64,000 nt of DNA. It comes from Thermus hydrothermalis (lineage in GTDB: Bacteria; Deinococcota; Deinococci; Deinococcales; Thermaceae). The translations under genes were made by a program, and so were the position numbers. The stretch covers positions 1 to 64,000 of the forward strand of contig NZ_JAKTNT010000006.1 in NCBI RefSeq assembly GCF_022760925.1, read 5' to 3'. Shown piece by piece: positions 1 to 7,925 of this stretch. Position 1 is the first letter of the stretch, and each line of letters begins with the position of its first letter. The notes under the pieces were generated by a model. It did no database searches, was not told the DNA's origin, and saw only the letters and a program-made list of their open reading frames with translations.

Positions 1-381
1 CTACACCCCTTGGCCTCTCTCTTGGGGTGGTCCAAATTTGGGGCAGCACTTCATCTCGCCTTCACCCGACACGGCACGCCAGGCAAAACCTGGCCCAAGT
101 GGTGCATACCCTGAGTTTTCGCCAGTAAAGCGAACCCCCGGTCATATGGCCGGGGAGCTCCTTTCAACGAGGAGAAGCGCTATGCGCCTACTTCCGGCTC
201 AGAAAGCCCCCAAGCCAACCCAACAACCCGCTTAGGAAACTGGCCATCTTCTCGGGAACGGTCATTATAGCGAAAAAGACCGACCCCACAAGAAAGTGCT
301 CAAATGGTATCGGCAAGAACTGAACCATCAGGCGTCAAGGGCTTGCCAACCTCCGTATTGGAGGAGTAGGATTTCCCCACA
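1..381. other. Intergenic / element flank without a credible gene
   Basis: No convincing coding region is seen here. Base composition is lower in GC than the Thermus core genes to the right. A short hairpin with CCCCGG / CCGGGG arms lies near 135-160. A purine-rich GAGGAG precedes a 17-codon frame near 181 that is too short to call. The stretch probably belongs to the same foreign segment as the next two genes. Confidence 0.4.
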
Positions 382-852
382 ATGAGGGTTGTTTATACCA
401 TCGGCTACGAGGGCCTGAAACTTCCGGAGTTTATCAGCTTTCTTCGCGGGAAGGGGATCGTTGTCGTAGCCGATGTGCGGGAACTCCCTTTGAGCCGAAA
501 ACCCGGTTTTTCCAAAGTCAGCTTGAGAGCCGCCCTTGAAGACGCCGGCATCTACTACCGCCATATCCGCGAGCTCGGTGCTCCGAAACCTCTAAGGGAC
601 TATCTCAAGAGGACGGGAGACTGGCCCACTTATCGTCAGAATTACCTCCAGTTACTCCAACAGCGCCCCGGTGTGCTGGAGGAGTTGGGGATGCTCGCGT
701 GCGAATACCCAACCGCGCTCTTGTGCTTTGAAGCAGACCCAGCGACTTGCCATCGGTCCATTATTGCCGAAGCATTGCTAGCCACTGGTTGGGTTCAGGA
801 GGCCCTAGACCTCAGAAAAGAGGCGTACAAGCTTGCTTCTTCGGCCAGATGA
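382..852 (+). CDS. DUF488 family protein
   Basis: This is a 156-aa protein with the DUF488 pattern. The N-terminus reads YTIGYEG, followed by a VADVRE segment and an SRKPGF motif. Near the C-terminus LLCFEADPATCHRS carries the family's conserved Cys and His. The biochemical role of DUF488 proteins is not settled; they occur in core genomes and in mobile or defence islands. A GGAGGAG lies about 15 bases upstream of the ATG. The 3' end overlaps the convergent 300-aa gene by 41 bp. Codon use is less G/C-biased at third positions than the dcw genes, which suggests transfer. Confidence 0.8.
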   Translation: MRVVYTIGYEGLKLPEFISFLRGKGIVVVADVRELPLSRKPGFSKVSLRAALEDAGIYYRHIRELGAPKPLRDYLKRTGDWPTYRQNYLQLLQQRPGVLEELGMLACEYPTALLCFEADPATCHRSIIAEALLATGWVQEALDLRKEAYKLASSAR

Positions 853-1714
853 ACCCAATCACCGCGTAGAGGGTTGGGCGAGCATATCGGTAGTGGATAC
901 TCCCTACCACAAGGTAAGGTTCCCTTTCTAAGGAGAAGATTTCCCGCTCAACCTTTTGGCGCACGCTATTGACCGCCCTTTCCCTGCTACCAAGGCGTTG
1001 CTCCTCTTTGAAGTAAAGCCGGTAGATCTCCCAGTCCAAAACCACCTTCTCATACCTTTTCCCGGTGGCGTCCAGAAAGGAAAGGCGAAACTGGTAAGGG
1101 CAAAAGCGCAGTGGTGTTTTAGGCAAAGAAAAAGCCGGCTCTATATCTTCAAAAAGCCCCTCGGCGAGTATCTGAGGCACAGCCAACTTTGCCTTCTCCT
1201 TTTCGCTCCAATCTTCCCCTCGGTACTGAGCTACCAGCTCGGCACTACCCGGCACAGCCGCTACAACCCCGATCGTACGCCCCCAAACCCGTCGCCAAAC
1301 TACCTCCCTTTGTTCCCCCGCGAAGAGGCTTTGTTCCTGGATCGGCTTTCTTTCCCTACGGATCATTTGTTCTTCAAAAGCCGCCAAGCTGGGAAATAGG
1401 GTGGGGCGGATAAACTCCATTCTTCTGTGCCAAGTCCCCTCATCCGTGCCGATGTGATCTACTTTCCGAATGCTCCGATGGTCCACCAGTCGGAAGCTTT
1501 CAGGGCGGGGGTCGTTTTGAGCCCGCTCTAAAGGCATCTCTAAGATGTCATACTTTTGGAACCTATAGTCTCCCTCTAACAAACGGAAAGGGTAGGGATA
1601 AATACGCACCCACTGTCCATCCCTGAGCCTTATTCCTGCCGTACAAGTGATCTCACCGTACTTCCGGCTCGGGCTAGGGTAGGTTTTAACAACCATCAAG
1701 ACCCGCTCGGTCAT
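812..1714 (-). CDS. Conserved hypothetical protein, 300 aa
   Basis: A soluble 300-aa protein with no signal peptide or membrane segment. The N-terminal part (TERVLMVVKTYPSPSRKYGE) is followed by an aromatic-rich beta-like region. I do not recognise the family. It begins 18 bp from the 3' end of rnpB and reads away from it, so it is the first gene after the putative attachment site. It converges on the DUF488 gene and overlaps it by 41 bp, so the pair has probably moved together. Lower third-position GC than the core genes supports foreign origin. No function is assigned. Confidence 0.65.
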   Translation of the reverse strand: MTERVLMVVKTYPSPSRKYGEITCTAGIRLRDGQWVRIYPYPFRLLEGDYRFQKYDILEMPLERAQNDPRPESFRLVDHRSIRKVDHIGTDEGTWHRRMEFIRPTLFPSLAAFEEQMIRRERKPIQEQSLFAGEQREVVWRRVWGRTIGVVAAVPGSAELVAQYRGEDWSEKEKAKLAVPQILAEGLFEDIEPAFSLPKTPLRFCPYQFRLSFLDATGKRYEKVVLDWEIYRLYFKEEQRLGSRERAVNSVRQKVEREIFSLEREPYLVVGSIHYRYARPTLYAVIGFIWPKKQACTPLF

Positions 1715-1730
1715 AGCAGCGCTTTATAAG

Positions 1731-2105
1731 CCCCGGGACAGGGCGTAAGCCGGGTTCTGTTTCTGCGGTCATCTCTCTGGGACCGGTGTCGCCACCGGCC
1801 TCAAGCGGCCCATCCCAGGGGTTCTGGCGGGCCGGGCAAGCCCTTCCCCTCTACTGGGCCTTGCACCGGGTGGGGTTTGCCGTGCCCCAGCCTGTTACCA
1901 GGCCAGGCGGTGGGCTCTTACCCCACCGTTCCACCCTCGCCCGCACCGGGCCTTGGGCCCGGCCGCTCGCGGTCTCTTCTCTGTGGCACCTTCCGTCGGG
2001 TTACCCCGCCCAGCCGTTAGCTGGCACCCTGCCCTATGGTGCCCGGACTTTCCTCACCCAAGGGGGTTCGGACCCTTGAGCGCGACCGCACCCCTGACCC
2101 GGGGC
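1731..2105 (-). ncRNA. rnpB: RNase P RNA (bacterial type A)
   Basis: The catalytic RNA of RNase P, which removes 5' leaders from pre-tRNA. Read on the minus strand, the 5' part has the P4 signature GAGGAAAGTCCGGGC (about 2055-2041). The 3' part has ACAGAACCCGGCTTA (about 1761-1747), the other half of P4 and the best-known bacterial RNase P signature. The ends pair as P1: GCCCCGGG at 2105-2098 with CCCGGGGC at 1738-1731, continued by CAGGG with CCCTG after one mismatch. Length (about 375 nt) fits Thermus. No terminator follows; the 300-aa gene starts right after the 3' end. Matching 3' sequence plus a terminator sits at 23836-23900 on the other strand. Confidence 0.95.
1733..1769 (-). repeat. 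rnpB 3'-end att-like repeat, copy 1
   Basis: These 37 bases of the intact rnpB 3' end are identical to 23836-23872 on the opposite strand. The identity ends at one flanking base on each side (G versus A upstream; GGC versus ACC downstream). A perfect match limited to the 3' end of a structural RNA gene is typical of an integrase attachment site. Confidence 0.85.
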
Positions 2106-2112
2106 ACTTCCT

Positions 2113-2141
2113 ATTGTGAAAGCATTGAGCGTTTCGGTCAA
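2113..2141 (-). promoter_or_regulatory. rnpB promoter
   Basis: On the minus strand, -35 TTGACC (2141-2136), a 17-bp spacer and -10 CACAAT (2118-2113) place the start about seven bases downstream, at the first base of P1. The intact rnpB copy therefore kept its own promoter. Confidence 0.7.
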
Positions 2142-2268
2142 GTTCAGGGACAAAAATGGGCCATTTTCCCCATCCCCAAAGCCCAAGCACCTGCGAACGC
2201 ACCCCAAAACGGGCCCTAAAACGGCCGATAAGGCGGGGGGTCCGAGGCGCAAAGGGGAAATCCGTGGC

Positions 2269-2296
2269 ACCCCCCGCCAAAGCCTTCTAGGGGGGT
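2269..2296 (-). terminator. Stem-loop downstream of the leftward prophage operon
   Basis: Arms ACCCCCC and GGGGGGT enclose a 14-base loop, 38 bp past the last leftward prophage gene. There is no T-tract, so intrinsic termination is uncertain. It may also lie close to the prophage's left end, which I could not define. Confidence 0.3.
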
Positions 2297-2333
2297 TACA
2301 GGGGCTCAGAGACCCCTTCCGGGGACGCCATCC

Positions 2334-2624
2334 CTAGCCCGTAAGACCCAGCAGGGCCTCCAGGGTCTCGGGCACGCGGATGCCATGAGCCGAGAGGCGC
2401 TCCCGCTCGGCCAGGATTTCCCGCGCCAAGGCTAGGGCGGGCTCAGGGTCATCCTGATAAGCCCGCCTCAGGTAGCGCTTCAGGCAGGGGAACTCCTCTA
2501 TGAGGGCCAGGACCTCATCGGGGTTGTAGTCCTCGGGATTGCCCAGAAAATCCTTGAGCTCCGACCACGACCAGGAGGCCAGCTCTAAGGGGGTAAATTC
2601 AACCAAGCGGGTTTCCTGAGCCAT
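2334..2624 (-). CDS. Small hypothetical phage protein, 96 aa
   Basis: The last gene of the leftward arm. The ATG at 2624 has a good GAGGTG ribosome site and lies inside the end of the gp30 gene (40-bp overlap). The protein is acidic and mostly helical (SWSELKDFLGNPEDYNPDEV, then a helical region rich in Glu and Arg), with no motif I recognise. Its place after the Mu F-type head gene suggests a virion or assembly accessory protein, but this is only positional inference. Confidence 0.65.
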   Translation of the reverse strand: MAQETRLVEFTPLELASWSWSELKDFLGNPEDYNPDEVLALIEEFPCLKRYLRRAYQDDPEPALALAREILAERERLSAHGIRVPETLEALLGLTG

Positions 2625-3772
2625 TTCACCTCGTTCCAGGGTATGTCCAGCTTGGAGAGGTCTTCCTCGGCGTATCCCGTGACCAAAGTTCCGCTCCAAA
2701 ACGAGTATACCACGAACCAATACCCGCTGAGCGTGGGGCCGCGCAGGGGCTCGGGCACGGCCCACTCCACAGGGAGGAGCGCCGCCAAAACGGGCCCTGG
2801 GGCCCGCCGGTAGGCCATGAGCGCCGCTTCGGGGGAAAGAGGAGCGTGCTGGCAGATCCGCTCGTAGTCCTCGGCGGTGGCGTCTCCAGCCAGTTGCCCG
2901 TCGGCAATCCGCTTGAGCCTGTGGACCTCCAAGGAGCTCCCCCAAGTGATACCCAAGCGTTCCCGTTCCTCTTCGGGCACCTTCCGGGTCCAGCGGTTGA
3001 AGGGAGCCCGGCCCATTGCCCCGGCCGCCCAAAGCCAGTCGCGGGGCTCGGGCTCCGCCTGCCCCTCGGCTATGGCCCGCAAGCGGGCCAGCGCCTCAGG
3101 ATGCGCCTGGGGCAAGGCGGTCACGTAGGCCCGCCACAGGGCGGGGTCGTAGTCCCTAGGGTCCGGGCTCCACTCCTCCTGGCCCGGGGGCCGGCCGAAG
3201 CCCGCCTGGGGCTCGTGCTCCGGCGCCTCCTTCCAGGCCCGGCGTTCCCCCTCCTCGCGGGTGTAGGTCACCAGGGCGGTGCGGCAGTTGTGGTGGAGGG
3301 GCGGGATATGGTTGCGCCAGAAGGGGTGGTCGGCGGGCAGGACCACCCCCGCCAGGGGGCGGCAGACGCCGGAGGTCCGCCCGTCCAGGACCACGGAGAG
3401 GCCCCAGTAGGGCCTGAGGGCCTTGGTCTCCTCCGCTTGCCGGTGCCGCCCCGCCCCATAGGCGAGCTGCAGGTTGGTGCGGAAGACGGTGTCCAGGCGG
3501 TGCCGGGTTCCCTCCCCCCAGGCGCCCCTCACCCGCTCGGAGAGGCGCTGGCGGAAGTCCTCAAAGGGCAGGCCCTTGGCCAGGGCCTCCTCCAGGGCGT
3601 CCTTCGCCTCCTGCACCATGTCCAAGGCGGCGAGGCCCGCCACCCAGAAGGCCCGCCTCCGGGCCTCCTCCCGCAGGGCCCGAAAGGCGGGGTCCGGCAG
3701 GGAGAGGCGGCGCCGGAACCAGGCGATGGCCTCGTCCGGGTTCAGGGGGTTGGGCTCAACCGTCCAGGCCAC
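2585..3772 (-). CDS. Phage head morphogenesis protein, Mu gp30 (F) / SPP1 gp7 family
   Basis: A minor capsid protein that joins the portal and head during assembly (family knowledge). The 395-aa protein carries the diagnostic block FRTNLQLAYGAGRHRQ (about residues 96-111), then LDGRTSGVCRPLAG and the metal-like PPLHHNC. The C-terminal third is variable. The start overlaps the portal gene by 17 bp and the end overlaps the 96-aa gene by 40 bp, so translation is probably coupled. The order terminase-portal-F matches Mu gp28-gp29-gp30. Confidence 0.88.
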   Translation of the reverse strand: MAWTVEPNPLNPDEAIAWFRRRLSLPDPAFRALREEARRRAFWVAGLAALDMVQEAKDALEEALAKGLPFEDFRQRLSERVRGAWGEGTRHRLDTVFRTNLQLAYGAGRHRQAEETKALRPYWGLSVVLDGRTSGVCRPLAGVVLPADHPFWRNHIPPLHHNCRTALVTYTREEGERRAWKEAPEHEPQAGFGRPPGQEEWSPDPRDYDPALWRAYVTALPQAHPEALARLRAIAEGQAEPEPRDWLWAAGAMGRAPFNRWTRKVPEEERERLGITWGSSLEVHRLKRIADGQLAGDATAEDYERICQHAPLSPEAALMAYRRAPGPVLAALLPVEWAVPEPLRGPTLSGYWFVVYSFWSGTLVTGYAEEDLSKLDIPWNEVKWLRKPAWLNLPP

Positions 3773-5255
3773 TGTCTTGGCGCTGGGCGAGGCGGCCCGC
3801 CAGCTCGGCGAGGGTCAGGGCGGCGTCCAAGAGCTCCGCCAGTTCGGCGAAGGGGATGTTGGGGAAGAGGGCGAGGAGGCGGCGGCGGAGGTCCTCGTAG
3901 TCCGCCGCCTCCTCAATCGCCTTCAGGAGCTGCGGGAGGCCAGGCATGGGCGCCTCCCGCAGGAGGCGGTCCCCCAGGGCGTCCACGAAGGCCTGGCCGG
4001 CCACCAGCCCCCTTCGCTTCCTCTCCTGGGGGGCCAGAACCGGGGCCTGCGGCTCGGGGGCGGGGACGCCGAACTCTTCCCTGAGCCATGCCTCCGGGAT
4101 GGAAAGCCCCATCTGCAGGAGGGTCTGGAGGACGCGGGCCCGGGCCTCGAGGTCCTTCTCCTCCTCCACCTCGGGGACCACGTGGGGGGCCAGGTCCAGG
4201 TACTCGGGGCCGAAGTTGAAGGCCACGAAGGGCTTCAGGAGGCCCTCCCGCAGGGTCCGGGCCAGGGCCCGGGCGTCTGCCTTGAGGAGATCGATACGAA
4301 CCCGCTCGTGGACCTTGGCCAGGGCGTAGCTCCCCCCTTCCCCCTCCGAGGAGGTGAGGGTCTGGCCCAGGACCGCCTGGGTCATCTCCCGATTGGCCAG
4401 GCGGATGAGGCGCTCGTAAACGTCGGGGCCCTGGCCCTTGGCGGCCTCCACGATCTCTATCTCGGTGTCCTTGGAGATGACCCCGGCGGCGTCCGCCCCC
4501 AGGCTCCTCACCGCCTCCTCCAGACGGCGGCGCTCCTCCTCCCCGGCGGCGGGGTCGTACTTGCCGATGCGGTAGGGCTGCCCGTACACCTCGGCGAAGA
4601 CCACCCAGTCCTTGAGGGCGAAGTGCTTGAAGAGATAGAGCCAGGCCAGGCTCCGCATGAGCCCGGCCCGCGTGGGCAACCCCGAACGGGCCCGGTAGCG
4701 GTGCTCTATGGCCCCGCCGTAGGGGAAGGCCTCCTCCCGGCCGGGGCCCAACACCAGGTAGAAGCGGTCTTCGGGCTCGCGGTAGGCCAGGAGGCCGGGA
4801 TGGACCCAGCGGAAGGCCTTGGGGCGCCACAGGAGGCCGTCCCACTCCCAGGCCACCGCCACCACGCTCACCCCCTGGGGGATGGCGGAGAGGAGGTCGG
4901 TCATCAGGTCCTCCAGGGGCAGGCCCCACCAGACCTCCTCCACCGCCCGCAGGATGCGCCGGGCGTCCCGGCCCTCCTCGGCGGGCTCCAGGCGCCAGTC
5001 CAGGCCCACCACCGCCAGCTTGCGCGTCTGCAGGAGGGAGAAGAGGAGGGCGTCCCGCTCCTCCATCTCCTCAAAGAGCTCGGCCTGCGCGCTGAGGTCG
5101 CCCGCGTCCGCCTCCCGCAGGATGCGGGCCAGGCGCTCGGGGGTGAGGCCCCGGGCGGGGTACACCCGGAAGGGGGCCTCCAGGGCCAGAGCGCCGCGGG
5201 CGGCGGGCGGGGGCTCCTTGGGGATGGGGTTCCCGTAAGGGTCCAGGATGGGCAT
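3756..5255 (-). CDS. Portal protein, Mu gp29-like (DUF935)
   Basis: This 499-aa protein forms the dodecameric portal through which DNA enters the head (family knowledge). It starts MPILDPYGNPIPKEPP, typical of the gp29 family. It has the central SLAWLYLFKHFALKDWVVFAEVYGQP-type block in which the family is most conserved, and the region around QAVLGQTLTSSEGEG that other DUF935 proteins share. The C-terminal 150 residues are helical. The ATG shares one base with the terminase stop codon at 5255, which indicates tight coupling. Confidence 0.88.
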   Translation of the reverse strand: MPILDPYGNPIPKEPPPAARGALALEAPFRVYPARGLTPERLARILREADAGDLSAQAELFEEMEERDALLFSLLQTRKLAVVGLDWRLEPAEEGRDARRILRAVEEVWWGLPLEDLMTDLLSAIPQGVSVVAVAWEWDGLLWRPKAFRWVHPGLLAYREPEDRFYLVLGPGREEAFPYGGAIEHRYRARSGLPTRAGLMRSLAWLYLFKHFALKDWVVFAEVYGQPYRIGKYDPAAGEEERRRLEEAVRSLGADAAGVISKDTEIEIVEAAKGQGPDVYERLIRLANREMTQAVLGQTLTSSEGEGGSYALAKVHERVRIDLLKADARALARTLREGLLKPFVAFNFGPEYLDLAPHVVPEVEEEKDLEARARVLQTLLQMGLSIPEAWLREEFGVPAPEPQAPVLAPQERKRRGLVAGQAFVDALGDRLLREAPMPGLPQLLKAIEEAADYEDLRRRLLALFPNIPFAELAELLDAALTLAELAGRLAQRQDSGLDG

Positions 5256-6535
5256 CAGAAGGCTCCTTTCCAGCCGGCGAAGAGCCGCCGGGCCACGCTC
5301 CGGTACTCCACGGGGCCCCTACGGGTCTCGGCGGCGTGGAGGGCGAGGGCCAGGGCCCAGAAGCGGTCGGCGTGCCCCCGTTCGGAGCGCTCGGCGTCGT
5401 AGCGGACGTTCCCGCTCGGGGTCACGATCCGCCGCACGCTGTGGAGGTCCTCCCGCAGGGCGCGGTCGCTCGGGATGCGCACCCGGCGGTCCTCAAAGAA
5501 GAGCCGGAGGCGCTGCGCCAGGTCGGCCTTCACCTCGGGGGTGAACTTCACCGGCTCCACCTTGTAGCCGAACGCCCGGCGGGCGTTCTCCGCCAGCATC
5601 TCCCCGAGGCCGGTGGCGTCCACGCAGGCCCGGCGCACCCGGGGGAGGAGGGCGTGGAGCCGGGCCTCCTGGTGGGCGAAGGGGGTGCGCTCCAGGACCT
5701 CCAGGAGGCGGAGGTAGTACACGTCCCCCACCCGCTCCAGAACCGCTAGGACGGTGAGGTCCCGGTGCCGCCCCACGTCCATGCCCAGGTAGGCCCGGTC
5801 GGGGTCCCAGTCCCCCCGGGGGTCCTCCCGGGCCTCCGCCTCGAGGATGAGGCTCCAGGGCAAGAAGGCCTCCTCCTCGGAGAGGAACTCGCAGAGGTAC
5901 TCCTGCCGCCAGACCCATTCATCGGCGAGGGCCTGGCGAAGCTCCTCGGGGTCCACGGGAAGCCCGTCCCGCACGGCGTCGTAGATGGTCACCTTGTGGC
6001 GGGACCACATCGCCCCCCCTTTCTCCCAAAGCTCGTAGAACTTCCCCTGGGGGCCGGCGGGGGTGCTCATGATCCGCAGCTTGAGGTCGGGGCGGCGGGT
6101 GACGATGGGGAAGAGGGCCGCCCAGATGGCGTGGGAGTCCTGGTGGAAGGCGAACTCGTCCAGGAAGACGTTCCCCGTGTAGCCGCGGGCGGTGCGGGGG
6201 TTGGCGGGGAGGAAAATGAGCCGGCTCCGGTTGGGGAGGCGGATCTCCAGCTGCGTCACCGCCTCGCCCCCCTCAAAGAAGCGGCTCTCCATCCACTCCC
6301 CCACCTGGCGCATGGCCTCCAGGTGGACCTTCGCCTTCTCCGCCAGCTCCCGGCTCTGCCGCTCGCCCGCGGAGAGCATCACCCAGAGGGTACCCGGGCG
6401 CTCCACGGCGTCTATGACGGCCTCGAGGGTCCCGGCGAAGGACTTCCCGGTCTGGCGCGACCAGAGACCGATCTTGAAGCGGCTCCTGTCCAGGAGCCAG
6501 CGCCTTTGGTAGGGAAGGAGCACCTCAGAGGCCAT
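5255..6535 (-). CDS. Terminase large subunit, Mu gp28-like
   Basis: The DNA-packaging motor ATPase and nuclease. A Walker A-like SRQTGKS lies at residues 26-32 and a Walker B-like VFLDEFAF near residue 120. The C-terminal half has acidic residues expected of the RNase H-like nuclease (GMDVGRHRDLTVLAVLE, then CVDATGLGEMLAE). The length, 426 aa, is somewhat short for the family (Mu gp28 is about 550). It overlaps the gp27-type gene by 11 bp. Confidence 0.88.
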   Translation of the reverse strand: MASEVLLPYQRRWLLDRSRFKIGLWSRQTGKSFAGTLEAVIDAVERPGTLWVMLSAGERQSRELAEKAKVHLEAMRQVGEWMESRFFEGGEAVTQLEIRLPNRSRLIFLPANPRTARGYTGNVFLDEFAFHQDSHAIWAALFPIVTRRPDLKLRIMSTPAGPQGKFYELWEKGGAMWSRHKVTIYDAVRDGLPVDPEELRQALADEWVWRQEYLCEFLSEEEAFLPWSLILEAEAREDPRGDWDPDRAYLGMDVGRHRDLTVLAVLERVGDVYYLRLLEVLERTPFAHQEARLHALLPRVRRACVDATGLGEMLAENARRAFGYKVEPVKFTPEVKADLAQRLRLFFEDRRVRIPSDRALREDLHSVRRIVTPSGNVRYDAERSERGHADRFWALALALHAAETRRGPVEYRSVARRLFAGWKGAF

Positions 6536-7070
6536 AGAGGTCCCGCTTAATGGCTTCGATCACCTCAGGCTCAATCTGCCGGGCCCGTAGGCGCTCCTCC
6601 ACCACCTGGGCCGCCTCCTCCTTCACCCGGCGGTCCACCCGCTCCAGGCTCAGGAGGGTCTGGGCGGCGTGGAGGCCGATGCGGAGCATCTTCTCGGGCT
6701 CCACCTGGTCGGGAGTAAGCTCCACGGCGTCCAGGTAGCGGAGGGCCCGGTGGACCACGATGTTGGCCAGGGCGTGGGCGAAGGAAAGGCGCTTCCCCGT
6801 GGCCCGCTCCACGGCGTCCACGAGGCGCTCCATCTCCAGAGCCCGCTCCAGGGCTGGGGAGAGGTGGCGGACGTGGCGGCGGACGCTGGACTCGGAAACC
6901 TCGTACCCTCGCGCCTTGAGCCAGGCGGCGATGCCCGCGTGGGAATAGGGGCGGCCGTCCGCCTCCACCTCCTCCCCCAGGAGCATGTCGTCCACCCGGT
7001 CCCGCACCTCCTCGGGCAGGGCGCACACCTTGCAGAGCCGGTGCCGGGGGTACTGCCACTTCACGTTCAC
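6525..7070 (-). CDS. Mu gp27-like protein (DUF3486), probable small terminase
   Basis: A 181-aa protein in the position of Mu gp27, just before the large terminase. I chose the GTG at 7070 because it overlaps the upstream stop codon as GTGA; a frame also exists further upstream but has no coding character. The N-terminus holds a CKVCALPEEVRDRVDDMLL segment with two Cys, followed by a helix-turn-helix-like stretch (AGIAAWLKARGYEVSESSVR, about 46-65). A helical tail ends in EVIEAIKRDLYGL. DNA recognition for packaging is inferred from position and the HTH. Confidence 0.75.
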   Translation of the reverse strand: MNVKWQYPRHRLCKVCALPEEVRDRVDDMLLGEEVEADGRPYSHAGIAAWLKARGYEVSESSVRRHVRHLSPALERALEMERLVDAVERATGKRLSFAHALANIVVHRALRYLDAVELTPDQVEPEKMLRIGLHAAQTLLSLERVDRRVKEEAAQVVEERLRARQIEPEVIEAIKRDLYGL

Positions 7071-7249
7071 GGCCGCCACCACCCCATGAGCCCCACCGCC
7101 AGGGCCAGGATGAGGAGGGCCCGCTCCCAGAGGCGGGCCCGGGCCTCCCGTTCCCGCTCCTCCCGCAGGGCCCGGAGCTCCGCCAGGATCTCCTCCGTGT
7201 TGCGGCGGAGGGCCACGTGGAGAGCGGCGAGCTCCTCGCGGAGGTCCAT
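7067..7249 (-). CDS. Small coiled-coil membrane protein, Mu gp25-like (DUF2730 type)
   Basis: About 60 aa: an N-terminal Glu/Arg-rich coiled coil followed by one hydrophobic segment (ALLILALAVGLMGWW). The reverse topology is more common for DUF2730, so the family match is tentative. The ATG at 7249 overlaps the upstream stop as TGATG; a GTG one codon earlier is possible. The downstream GTGA overlap couples it to the gp27-like gene. The role is unknown. Confidence 0.55.
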   Translation of the reverse strand: MDLREELAALHVALRRNTEEILAELRALREEREREARARLWERALLILALAVGLMGWWRP

Positions 7250-7584
7250 CACGCCCTCGGCAGGAGGATGCCCTCGTCCCGGAGGGTCCCTTCCACGAGG
7301 TCAATCCCCCGGGTGGTGAGGCGCACCCGGGTGAACTCGCCCTCCTCGTCGTAGGCCGCCTCCAGGTAGCCCTTCTCGCTCAGGTAGCGCACGGCGGCGT
7401 TCAGCTCGCTCCGAACCGGTAGGAGGCCGTTGAGCTCCAGGATGCGGGCCAGGACGCCCCGGGGCAGGGTCATGGGGTCCTCGGCGTTGATGGGGGTCTC
7501 CGAGCCCATCACCGCCAGGTAGACGGTCCGCATCACCGCTCCGCGGAGCAGCTTGTGCTTTAGGGGGTCTGCGCGCCGAAACAT
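7249..7584 (-). CDS. Winged-helix-like phage protein, Mu gp26 position
   Basis: A 111-aa protein with a predicted winged-helix core. After a helical N-terminus, AVRYLSEKGYLEAAYDEEG resembles a recognition helix plus wing. The ending RVRLTTRGIDLVEGTLRDEGI resembles small Mu-like proteins encoded beside gp25 and gp27. A GAGGAG ribosome site precedes the ATG. It could bind DNA or support packaging; no function is established from sequence. Confidence 0.6.
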   Translation of the reverse strand: MFRRADPLKHKLLRGAVMRTVYLAVMGSETPINAEDPMTLPRGVLARILELNGLLPVRSELNAAVRYLSEKGYLEAAYDEEGEFTRVRLTTRGIDLVEGTLRDEGILLPRA

Positions 7585-7591
7585 CGTCTCC

Positions 7592-7879
7592 TCACGGGAA
7601 AAGCCGGTGGACGGGGAGCCCCATCAGGGCCCCGATTAGGGCCAAGAGGAGGGCCACCACCGTCCAGAAGAGGGGGCGGCTCCAGGGGGGCGTGGGGGGC
7701 GGGGTTTCCTGCCACATCAGCCGCGCCACGCGCAGGGCCCAGAGGCGCTCCCTGAGGGGCCGAAGGCGCTCTTCGGGGGCGCCCAGGCGGGCGAGCTCCT
7801 CCACCAGACCTTCCAGGATCTCCGCCACCAGCTTGTCCACATCCGGGAAAGGCGTGCCCCCGGGTTTCCCCGGGGGCAC
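7592..7879 (-). CDS. Small phage membrane protein, 95 aa, first gene of the leftward late unit
   Basis: A helical, charged N-terminal domain (LVAEILEGLVEELARLG) is followed by a proline-rich linker and a C-terminal hydrophobic helix (LFWTVVALLLALIGALMG). The GTG at 7879 has AAGGTG as a ribosome site, and its first eight codons (MPPGKPGG) form a strong hairpin. The same promoter, ribosome site, GTG and hairpin precede the gene at 16140. A start further downstream is possible but has no ribosome site. The role is unknown; the membrane helix would fit a lysis or structural accessory. Confidence 0.6.
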   Translation of the reverse strand: MPPGKPGGTPFPDVDKLVAEILEGLVEELARLGAPEERLRPLRERLWALRVARLMWQETPPPTPPWSRPLFWTVVALLLALIGALMGLPVHRLFP

Positions 7880-7925
7880 TTGCGCACCTTAGCCGCAGTT
7901 TAGCCCATATCTTGGGGCTTGTCCA
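7856..7925 (-). promoter_or_regulatory. Leftward late promoter and GNRA hairpin leader, cassette copy 1
   Basis: On the minus strand: -35 TGGACA (7925-7920), 17-bp spacer, -10 TAAACT (7902-7897), then GCTAAGGTGCGCAAG and a hairpin with GCCCCCGGG / CCCGGGGGC arms closed by GAAA (7877-7856). Most of this recurs at 16048-16118. The -10 box overlaps the stop codon of the preceding gene. Confidence 0.75.

Noticed and set aside
38-235. 65-codon frame at the left edge
   Set aside because: Low-complexity product rich in Pro, Ser and Arg, with no ribosome site and no family resemblance.
2846-5402. Very long open frames antisense to the portal and F genes (and similar ones throughout the window)
   Set aside because: In GC-rich DNA, stop codons are rare on the opposite strand. 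These frames have Pro/Arg/Gly-rich low-complexity products and no ribosome sites, and they lie over clear phage or housekeeping genes.
7856-7877. The GCCCCCGGG hairpin as a transcription terminator
   Set aside because: It has no T-tract, follows a promoter rather than a gene, and occurs at the same place in both cassette copies, so a leader role fits better.
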